This document shows, in pieces, positions 56,501-64,000 of a stretch of DNA of 64,000 nt. Numbering within the stretch: position 1 is the first letter of the stretch; the number at the start of each line of letters is the position of its first letter. The translations under genes were made by a program, and so were the position numbers. This DNA comes from Agarophyton chilense (Eukaryota; Rhodophyta; Florideophyceae; Gracilariales; Gracilariaceae): positions 518,501 through 582,500 of the forward strand of contig JARGXX010000132.1 of assembly GCA_030374765.1 (NCBI GenBank), given 5' to 3'. The notes under the pieces are model-generated. The model was given only the letters and a program-made list of their open reading frames with translations, made no database searches and was not told the DNA's origin.

Positions 56501-58042
56501 GGAACTTTTTAAGGTCATCTTGCTAGAGAATATCCCGACAAATGCAAACGTACTACCTTGGAGATCTTTGCTCGGAATCAAGTCTACTGAGGATGGGAAA
56601 GTGAAGTACAGAGACAGATGAAGAAGCGGCATACATCGGAATCGCATGAAGAATATGATAGTACATTCCACAACCACGCTACAGCCTTCATGAATCAGGC
56701 TTTCGTTCGCACTGGCCGCAATGTATAAGTTTGATATCTCGACCTCTGATATTATTCAAGCCTACATTCAATCAGCAGAACCTATCCTTCGCGAGATATT
56801 TACCAGGAATCCTGTCCCTGAATTTGAACTGGATCCCTCTCAATACCGTCAGCTGGTAACACCACTGAATGTTTTGTGTGAGTCTGAGGATCTGTGCCAC
56901 CGAACCGTGGACAATCATCAAACCGAGGACCTTGGCATGGTGCCCACTCGATGGGATCAGGCTTTTTACACCTCTATGAAGGACAGTATCCTCAATGGAC
57001 TATCTGGTGGTTATAAAGAAGATCTTTTGCAATGCGGTGACTCTTTTTTCAAGAACACCGCAAGAAGACAAAGATGAAGTTTGAAGAGACGACCGAGATG
57101 TAATTGCCTTGCACTTTGATGGGGTTTCGCTTATTTGGGAAAAGAATGGGACCATAATACAGAATCAGGACGAGTATTTGAGAAAGCTTGAATAACTTTC
57201 AACTACTGCACCTCTTCCTATTTTTCGATCTATGCGCATGAGGCCAGTTCGGCTTCCAAACACCAGGCCACATTGCGGATTCGAAATATCACTACTAGCA
57301 GAGGTCACTGACGAGCTATTTGGTAAAGAAAAAGTGAAGATTATCAACTGAACAGAGTTCTTTGTTATTCTAAATCAAAACCCATATGGCTTCGTATACC
57401 TCTTTTGAAGCTCGACTCCCTACAAAAGGTTGGCTTTTCGCAAACTTCTTTCGCCAACAATCGTGACTTGTCTGTGCAATCAGGCCACATCTGCTCTCTC
57501 AGTGACGATACCGAAAGGGTGGCTCCTATTCCTTTTAGATCCTACAAATATAAAACGGTTACATGCCCAGCCATGGCAGCTGAAGTCATCGCCTTCAGCG
57601 ACCTCTTTGATGTTTCAGCGACATCGACAAATGAGCTGGGCGGCATCGTATGAAAACGATTCCAAGTGTCTCTGTTTACCGATAGAAAATCCCTATTTGA
57701 TGTGATATCCAAAGGTTCACGAACATCTGAAAAGCAGACTATAACTGACATCGTTGTTGCAAGATAATGATTCAAAAGAAGGGCTTTCTCTAATATTAGT
57801 TCGTTAGAAGTTCGAAAAATATAGCTGATAGTCTTAGGAAGTCAATGCAACAGGCAGCTTTAAGGGAAGTCATTTCAACTGGTGTACTGGATGTACGCCC
57901 AGAGCAATGGTTTTACACAACTAAGATGGAATCGGAAGATGATTTTACTTGGGTGGTGGAGGAAGGCTTAAGTAGTCGAACTTCATCAATGTATAGTCCT
58001 TCAGCAACATCTCTGCCGCAGGCTTTAAGTGCTGCTTTCTAA
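53530..58042 (+). mobile_element. Ty1/copia retrotransposon, copy G, of a fungal-like lineage (fossil)
   Basis: Parts in order: gag-like region (53.5-54.5 kb) with an atypical knuckle NECHRCRATWRPGHRC near 54.36 kb; protease-like segment with FCVDIGAPKSVM near 54.9 kb; integrase with RFNEKILLDIIHLDEKPV near 55.54 kb and LGISERYHHPLRQTY near 55.82 kb; reverse transcriptase with DIIQAYIQS near 56.75 kb; RNase H to 58.04 kb. Integrase before reverse transcriptase makes it copia, and the integrase type resembles copia polyproteins of filamentous fungi. No LTRs were recognised; copy C lies immediately upstream. It has many breaks, perhaps a dozen, and is old. Confidence 0.8.
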
Positions 58043-58611
58043 AGCCGCATTGCTTTCCGTTCTTCGATGTAGGCTATCTCGCAGAGTTCGTCATAGTACA
58101 TCACGTAATGATCACCGTTGTTACCAACACGCATTCGCACTATCCATATTCCTTCCTTTAGCATAGCAATCCATTAGAACTTGTTTGTCTTGACTTTTCC
58201 ATCGAGAACCTTAGCAAAGTTCAGAACTCTTTCAACTTTTTCAAGGACACGCTGGAAGGTTTCGATCGATTTGCATGGCACATCGTTGTTTGCAATCGCA
58301 GTTTGCACGCGATGCCGCGCTTGGTCATTTGTTACCCTTGCCTCACCGTCAGCGATAGTGAAAGAGAGACTGATTCCTTTCTCACCCTTTCCAATGATCA
58401 AATTTTCATCCTCGACGATGATTTTTCGCACTGTTAGGCTTCTCCCACGTGCTCCGGATCCCATCATTGCAAGAGGGAACCGGTGGTTTTCTAAACACAA
58501 CTGGCGAGCAGTGCTTCGCACTGTGGTCCTGGCCTGTCGGTCGTTGCCCTCTAGTGCTGTAAAACGAAGGCGGCACTGGAACAGGTTTGGATTGGGATCG
58601 CTGCGTTTCAC
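58042..58611 (-). pseudogene. Minus-strand coding region facing copia G, unknown
   Basis: A minus-strand frame of about 145 codons (58174-58611), followed in the same frame by a further coding-like piece down to 58042. Readable features: RLRFTALEGNDRQARTTV, a region with RKIIVEDENLIIGKGEKG, a helical part ETFQRVLEKVERVLNFA, and GIWIVRMRVGNNGDHYVMYY near the C-terminus. It ends tail to tail with copia G, stop codon against stop codon. No ATG starts the long frame. At least one break is visible. I do not recognise a family. It may be an antisense gene of copia G, a host pseudogene or a different element. Confidence 0.5.
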
Positions 58612-58636
58612 CGCGTACGCTACATGCTACGTTTTT

Positions 58637-58849
58637 CTACGCGTAAGACTTCAGCGTAGAAATCTGGATTCCAAACATAGATTCAGTACCGCTTAACGCC
58701 CTTGAAGTTGCATAGAAACACCCCTCCGCTAACACGCGTTTGTTTACTACGGAACGATCGCTTACCACTATCTTTTCGATTTTGAATTGGTTGCTCGCGC
58801 TACCGTTTGTATTCGCACCTCTTTGGTTGCCCGCGAGAATCGGAACCAT
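58637..58849 (-). CDS. Short ATG frame upstream of the unknown minus-strand region
   Basis: 70 residues from an ATG at 58849, with natural-looking composition (for example KIEKIVVSDRSVVNKRVL and AEGCFYATSRALS). It lies on the same strand and just upstream of the unknown region at 58042-58611 and could be its first exon or N-terminal part, but no splice pair was identified with confidence. No family recognised. Confidence 0.3.
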   Translation of the reverse strand: MVPILAGNQRGANTNGSASNQFKIEKIVVSDRSVVNKRVLAEGCFYATSRALSGTESMFGIQISTLKSYA

Positions 58850-61033
58850 TCTTTAATGGGACAAGACGTCAGCCGTTGGTCTAGTCTGTGCCAAGAAAGG
58901 TGCCGAAAGGCATTTGTGACAATGTACGAGCGGCTTGTATGGTCACTGCGGTTGCAGGGCGGAAAATGGAGGGAGTGTTTATTATAGCTGTGCAATGTGG
59001 GCTACAAGTAAGCTGGCGCATCTCCCAGATGAGCCGTGCAAAAATATATTTTAATAATATCTCTTTTGATCAATAGCAAGTTCCGCCGGCGTGCAAAGGC
59101 ACCGCAGCGTATTTTACAAATCCTCTGATCTCCACAGCACTACAATTGACGTAAAGGTAGTACAAATAACTGGTAAAGAAAGCTTCTGAAATCATTTCTA
59201 CTGGAAGCGATGAGACGCTTACCACCGGTCTCGACGTGACGTTTCGCTCTCAATCCTTCTCTCTAAACCCACCTTTTCCCACCAACAATTTGATTGTACA
59301 TATTCTGTGAACGGTACAGTCGTGAAACGTGTTCTAACGTCAAAAATAAAACAAATACTAAAGCTGCGTCAGCGTCTAACCATGTGTACTCGCGCCGCTG
59401 CTATGACATCCACTCTGCCAGGGGGGCTTCACTTCGATATCATCGCTCACTTGTCCAACCCCTGTATCTCCGTTCGGGTTCCCAGCAGCGCCACGTAGTC
59501 GTATCTTCAACAGCCTTGTCCACCGCATCGACCGTTCGGTATCCCCTTACCGCTCCTACACGCACACTTGCCACTTTACTACGGATCCCCCTTCTTTAAC
59601 AGCGCTTCGTTCTCGGAGAGCGCAAGAAGGAGAGTGGAAACAGCAATCGGGAGATTCCGAATGGTCGTGCCGAACAGGCAATTGCACTGGGCGCTCGCTT
59701 CCAGCGGCTGCGACCACACGGCAGGTAGTCCATCTCGGGCTCTCGTGCTGAACCAACAGTGGCAAGCCCGACGCCGCTACGACTGCCACCCATAAGGCGC
59801 CGGCGGTCTTTTCGTACGGTTGTTGCTCGCGAACGCTACGGAGGACGAGATCCTACGCGCGCAGTAGGGTCAGGCAAAAGAGAAGGCACAAAGCCCCCTG
59901 GAAGACTACTCCCAAAGCTGCCTCCTGCTCTCAAAGGTCTGCCAAGGAGAGCGGGCTTTTATCTTGTAGTTTCCCGCAGCCCGGGAACCGTCGACTGCAA
60001 CGGCGTGGGTTGCGTTCCAGACGACTGCGCCTTGTTCGCTCTCGTTGGGCCTGATCTAACAGCCATGATTGTAGTTCTCTTGCAAGGCCAGAGACAGCTA
60101 TCAATCTACTAATTCAAACTACTGGATTTGCTACCTACGGCTTCGTAGGTGGCCTGAAAAGATAGATTTGATACTGTAACAGATAGGATTGCTCGCATAA
60201 TTAACAGAGATGGAGGCCAAGGCGAGTCAGGATTTTTATTAGTACTCTAGCTTCTAGCCTAACTCGGTAGTCGTTCGGGCTAGTTGCAACGCTGTCAGCT
60301 AGCCCACTATTCGTAAACCGTCGTCAAGAGCTTAACGAATACTAGACAGGGCTGTTTCAGGCGTCTTCGAACGTTCAAGGCACTCTTCGCAATGCTGTAC
60401 ATTTGTCGAGCCCGCACAAGGGCAAAGGCATTTGCGTGTTGCAACACACGCCATTTTGCATTGCAACAGGAGAGACTTGTTTCAATCTTCTTCAACGAAC
60501 GCTTTTTAAGCGCGAGTCATACAGCTCGTTCTCAACGTGCGAGAACGGACGGACCTGGACAATATTTGAGTGGCCCTATTTCGGTGTTTTCCTGAGCTGG
60601 ATTGAAAAGTGCATGTGCAAGTATTGCCATTTGTGTATTGCTGTATATGGCGCTTGAAGTTACTACTAAAATTACAGCGATCGGAATGCTCCACGCAGTG
60701 AATAAAGCAAGCCGGCATTTACTTTTGACTCTCTTCTGCATGTTCTTCTTACTTTTAGGCACTTTCAAGACATGACCGACACTGGGAACAAACAGAGGGC
60801 GCTTAATGCTTCGGTTTAGGTAGCTGTGGTATTCATACAATATGGTTTGTCACCACATGTGCAGTCACCAACACGTCATGCCTTCCTTGAAGTTTTTCCA
60901 ATCACTATTTTGAGGTATCTATATGCGATTGCTATGCGGCGTGCAGCTAGTTGTTATGTGGGTGGGCTTTATTTACAGAGTTAGGTGGGAGTTAGTTTGA
61001 TTCCACATCATCCACCAAAGCTAGCTATACAAA
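58850..61033. other. Intergenic stretch, no gene recognised
   Basis: Several frames of 60-117 codons exist on both strands around 59.3-60.1 kb, where the base composition is GC-richer, but they overlap one another and show no motif. They may be compositional or remnants of a spliced gene. The last kilobase is the 3' flank of the heparinase-like gene. Confidence 0.45.
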
Positions 61034-63961
61034 TCAGTAAATATACATTTTGGAGGAATTATTACGTCTCCACCAGTTGCGCCTCCACCACCTACGCCTC
61101 TGCCACCACTTTGGTCTCCAGCGCTTTGGTGTCGGAGCGTGAGAAGTTGACGAGCTTGGAGATGGAGAGCTTGAGGCATGGGCCACAAGCGGCAACATCG
61201 AGGAAGACAGAGGTGGAGATGCACTTTGAGAAGCCGGGGGCTGCGGGCTCGGCGAAGCAGACAAAGACGGCGTTGTTGATACGGAAATGCTGGGTGAGGC
61301 ACTGTATGACGGAGATGGTTCTGGGGATGAACTGGGAGAGGAAATCGGGCTTTTTGCAGCCGCGTCACCCTGTACAACTGCGTGTGTTTCGGAATCAATG
61401 CTGTAAAGGAACTCTTCATCGTCGTAGATCACTGTCACTGAAGTTCCGTTTGGGTCCTGATCCATCGAGAATCGTTCCGGCTCTCCGATATGTGGGTGGA
61501 ACGCGATCCAGAAGAGCTCCTCTTGCCCGTTGTCGCTTCGGATGATAAGCCTTTCATGCCGCTTGTCGCTCGTGAACTCTTCCGTGCGGTATGATATTGA
61601 GTGTCCTGTCGATATCACGTGAATGTCGACCTGGGCAATTCCTTCATCGCTCAGAACAATGCGGCACGTGTTACCCTCGCAGCTCGATGAATCCGCGTCT
61701 ACTTGCACCAGATCACCCAACATCAGATACGATTCAAACTTGTGATTCGAAGCGCCCCCGGACACCCGGGTGGAGTCAACAACCATGAAGAATCCAGGTC
61801 CTGCAACTCCTCGGTTCAACACCACGGAGCGCACCATCCAGTCCAAGGAAACTTCGCGATAGTTGCTCTTCCAGACCCACATGCCTCTGAATCCAACATC
61901 GGGGTCCCCGTGCATGTTGAATTGATCTCGAGTGAATCCCAGATCTGCTCCGTCGTCGTCGGCGGGCCATCCAAAATCGTGTGGGTGTCCATACTCCGCC
62001 ATATCGAAGCGCTTTCCGACTAGCCTCGATGAGCCGTCCTCTTGCGTGACGGTTACAGCCGTCATTGGGGCTTTGTCAAACGGCCAGTTTCTTGCCCACT
62101 GCACGTTGTATGCGTAAGTCAAGTTGGCCGTCGCAACGACCTCTCGCCCATTGTCTTCGACTGCAACCATGGCTACGGAGGGCGCCTTCGCATCTTGAGC
62201 GAGCCCGTCGATGTGCATGAGCGAGTGCTTTCTGGAATCGATGTTCTTGTTCCACACGTGATCGTCAATCCATGCCGTTTTGAAAGCGGTAAGCGTGAAT
62301 ATACCTCGGTCCGCGTTGTCGTGCCCTGGGAATATCGCATCGGGACGCGCATCAAAGTGCACGTATATGGCGTTCTCGGCTTCACTGCCTCTGGCGATCA
62401 GCAGTCCCCGACGGGGGCTGAAGTATGAGAGCGGGAAGTGTTGCAAAAACTCCTTCTCCAATCCTTGTGGGGACTCAGCGTACGTCGATGTTCCGTGCTC
62501 CAAGCCAAGAACAGTGACGTGTAAGAGAACCTGCCCCCATTGAATGCGACAAGGGCTGTTGTTTTTGAAGTGCTTCCCCATCCTTTGCTTCCACACCATT
62601 TGCGGGAGTGCGCCGTCAGGATACGCGTACTTGAACAGGGCGGCCCATGCGGGATACGATATGCCGCCGCCCGACGAGTGACCAACAATGCGGGCGCACT
62701 GCCACGGCTCCATCATTTGGGCCACGTTGTGGATGAGGCCGCGAAAGCGATCGGTGTCCATGACGCGAAGCCCTCGGCGTTCAGCGGCCACGAGCGCCAG
62801 CGATCCTTCGCGAAGCGCGATGAAGTACGTGTAGGCGTCCTCGAACGTCACCCCATCGGGATACACAGCGTGGGTCATGTATGCTTCGATGAGGGCGGTA
62901 AAGCGGTGGTTGAGTCCGCTGTTGAAGCCTGTGTCGCCACTCGACGACATCACGGAGCTCGCATATGCGTCGAAGTTGGTCTCGCCCTCAAGGACCAGAT
63001 TTGTAATGTAGAGGTGGCCATGATACAAGGCCCAGTTGCTGAAGATGCGGTGAGGGTGCTGGGCGGCGTTGGGAGATTTTCGGGAGCTTTGGAGAGCAGT
63101 TCCCCACGACGTCTGTTTGTACATGAGCAGCGCTAGGGCGCTGAGCACAATTCGTTGTTCGTCGCTGGAGAACCGATCGTACAAAACATCGAGGGTGAGT
63201 GCCAATGAGGACCCGGCGGAAAACCAGTCATTGGACACTTCGAACCACCGATCTTCGTCCCACAGAAAAGCTCGTTGGGCTCCGTCTCCATTTGGGCACT
63301 TCCCGGCGCAGTTGACAGCGCGATGGGCGAGGAGCACTTTTGCCCATGCAACAGACGCCTTCACGCAGTCGTCAACTGTGGTGGTCATGAATGACTCTCT
63401 TTCACCCCGTTCCTGAACAACGTTCTCGTTCACGCTGGCCCACACCGCGCAAATGAAGAAGCTCTGATGATAACCCTCGGACATGTTCATGATATGGTTT
63501 GCAAGCGGGTGCAATGCATCGAGCTCTTGCTGCGAAGAAGAGGAAAGATCCTCATCTCCTGTGTAGAGTGTAGTTTCGCCGTTGCGTTCCATGTGAGCCA
63601 GTGTGTTTATAACGGGATTCGAGTCGGCGAGGTGGCGAGATGCTCGACGGTTGAAAAACGACCAGGAAGTGGGCAGGTCGAATGTACCGGCGTTGGAATA
63701 ACGCTCCAAAAGCTGGAGCCATCCGTGGTCGTCAAAAAGAATGCGAGGGTGAATACCCGGTTTGAAAGCAGCTGCCGGTGCAGGAGTGACAGCAGCTTTA
63801 CCAAACAAAGAAGCATGAGGCGCAGACTTCATGAAGGTGGCGACCCTATTCGGATTTTGTATAAAAGTGTCTGATTCTTCCAGAGATACATGAGCGGAAA
63901 GAACGATAACGAGAAGAGCGGAAAGAGAGGCAGTGACAGTGAATAAGCGGAGGGGAGACAT
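61034..63961 (-). CDS. Secreted heparinase II/III-like protein with Ser/Pro linker and Trp/Arg-rich tail
   Basis: 975 residues in one uninterrupted frame from an ATG at 63961. Residues 1-25 form a signal peptide. From about residue 70 (HPRILFDDHGW) to 480 there is a helical region like the alpha/alpha toroid of heparinase II/III and alginate-lyase families, with FSNWALYHGHLY near 305 and YPDGVTFEDAYTYF near 370, which recall their NW and DG...EG..Y motifs. Residues 500-850 look like the C-terminal beta-sandwich, with PGHDNADRGIFTL near 545 and SRKHSLMHIDG near 582. A linker of Ser-Pro repeats (about 870-935) leads to a tail rich in Trp and Arg (945-967). Polysaccharide cleavage or binding outside the cell is inferred; catalytic residues are not assigned. 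The tail could bind anionic polysaccharide. Confidence 0.78.
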   Translation of the reverse strand: MSPLRLFTVTASLSALLVIVLSAHVSLEESDTFIQNPNRVATFMKSAPHASLFGKAAVTPAPAAAFKPGIHPRILFDDHGWLQLLERYSNAGTFDLPTSWSFFNRRASRHLADSNPVINTLAHMERNGETTLYTGDEDLSSSSQQELDALHPLANHIMNMSEGYHQSFFICAVWASVNENVVQERGERESFMTTTVDDCVKASVAWAKVLLAHRAVNCAGKCPNGDGAQRAFLWDEDRWFEVSNDWFSAGSSLALTLDVLYDRFSSDEQRIVLSALALLMYKQTSWGTALQSSRKSPNAAQHPHRIFSNWALYHGHLYITNLVLEGETNFDAYASSVMSSSGDTGFNSGLNHRFTALIEAYMTHAVYPDGVTFEDAYTYFIALREGSLALVAAERRGLRVMDTDRFRGLIHNVAQMMEPWQCARIVGHSSGGGISYPAWAALFKYAYPDGALPQMVWKQRMGKHFKNNSPCRIQWGQVLLHVTVLGLEHGTSTYAESPQGLEKEFLQHFPLSYFSPRRGLLIARGSEAENAIYVHFDARPDAIFPGHDNADRGIFTLTAFKTAWIDDHVWNKNIDSRKHSLMHIDGLAQDAKAPSVAMVAVEDNGREVVATANLTYAYNVQWARNWPFDKAPMTAVTVTQEDGSSRLVGKRFDMAEYGHPHDFGWPADDDGADLGFTRDQFNMHGDPDVGFRGMWVWKSNYREVSLDWMVRSVVLNRGVAGPGFFMVVDSTRVSGGASNHKFESYLMLGDLVQVDADSSSCEGNTCRIVLSDEGIAQVDIHVISTGHSISYRTEEFTSDKRHERLIIRSDNGQEELFWIAFHPHIGEPERFSMDQDPNGTSVTVIYDDEEFLYSIDSETHAVVQGDAAAKSPISSPSSSPEPSPSYSASPSISVSTTPSLSASPSPQPPASQSASPPLSSSMLPLVAHASSSPSPSSSTSHAPTPKRWRPKWWQRRRWWRRNWWRRNNSSKMYIY

Positions 63962-64000
63962 TTGTTAGGGCAAAAGTTAGTAGAGTAGTAGTGAAAGTAA

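Noticed and set aside
59294-60112. Several plus- and minus-strand frames of 60-117 codons
   Set aside because: They overlap, share no motif with a known family and sit in a GC-richer patch where open frames arise easily.

Overview
The window reads as eukaryotic nuclear DNA from a repeat-rich, gene-poor and apparently intron-poor genome. Most of it is LTR retrotransposon. I see three Ty3/gypsy families (four copies), at least three Ty1/copia copies, and three decayed DDE-type DNA transposons. Two host genes look intact: a secreted TIMP-like (NTR-fold) protein at 38.1-38.6 kb and a large secreted heparinase II/III-like protein at 61.0-64.0 kb. Two eroded host gene fragments, an ABCC transporter piece and a 26S proteasome RPN5/PSMD12 piece, lie close together at 9.3-11.25 kb. 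Uninterrupted genes with simple secretory architecture, plus gypsy, copia and DDE relatives of kinds I associate with oomycetes, fungi and red algae, suggest a protist or alga. A florideophyte-like red alga or an oomycete would both fit; the sequence alone does not decide.

Layout. 1-8147: gypsy copy A (minus strand, 3' end beyond the window). 8148-9306: AT-rich, nothing recognised. 9307-11250: host gene fragments. 11314-16620: gypsy copy E (minus strand, 299-bp LTRs, chromodomain). 16621-30750: copia D, split by gypsy copy B (17175-28947, about 793-bp LTRs, TSD TATAT). 30751-34822: copia F and copia remnants. 34823-38065: no recognised gene; a purine-rich tract and a 20-bp-stem hairpin. 38066-38599: TIMP-like gene. 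39.9-44.1 kb: three decayed DDE transposons and an LTR fragment of the A/C family. 44179-53508: gypsy copy C (plus strand, same family as A, TSD TGTTC). 53530-58042: copia G of another lineage, facing a minus-strand ORF. 58.85-61.03 kb: nothing firm. 61034-63961: heparinase-like gene.

The most interesting observation is that two distinct gypsy families (A/C and B) carry, between pol and the 3' LTR, an extra coding region on the opposite strand. The two proteins appear related to each other, and in A and C the C-terminal part ends with a basic motif resembling a nuclear localisation signal. The A/C LTR also carries, on that same antisense strand, a tRNA-like pair of A-box and B-box sequences conserved in three copies, and A and B share the same primer-binding site. 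Together these suggest a lineage of chromodomain-bearing gypsy elements with an antisense accessory gene, analogous in layout to the antisense genes of plant Grande/Retand elements and to HTLV-1 HBZ. All retroelements are treated here as fossils; only B's pol frame and E's reading frames look largely whole.
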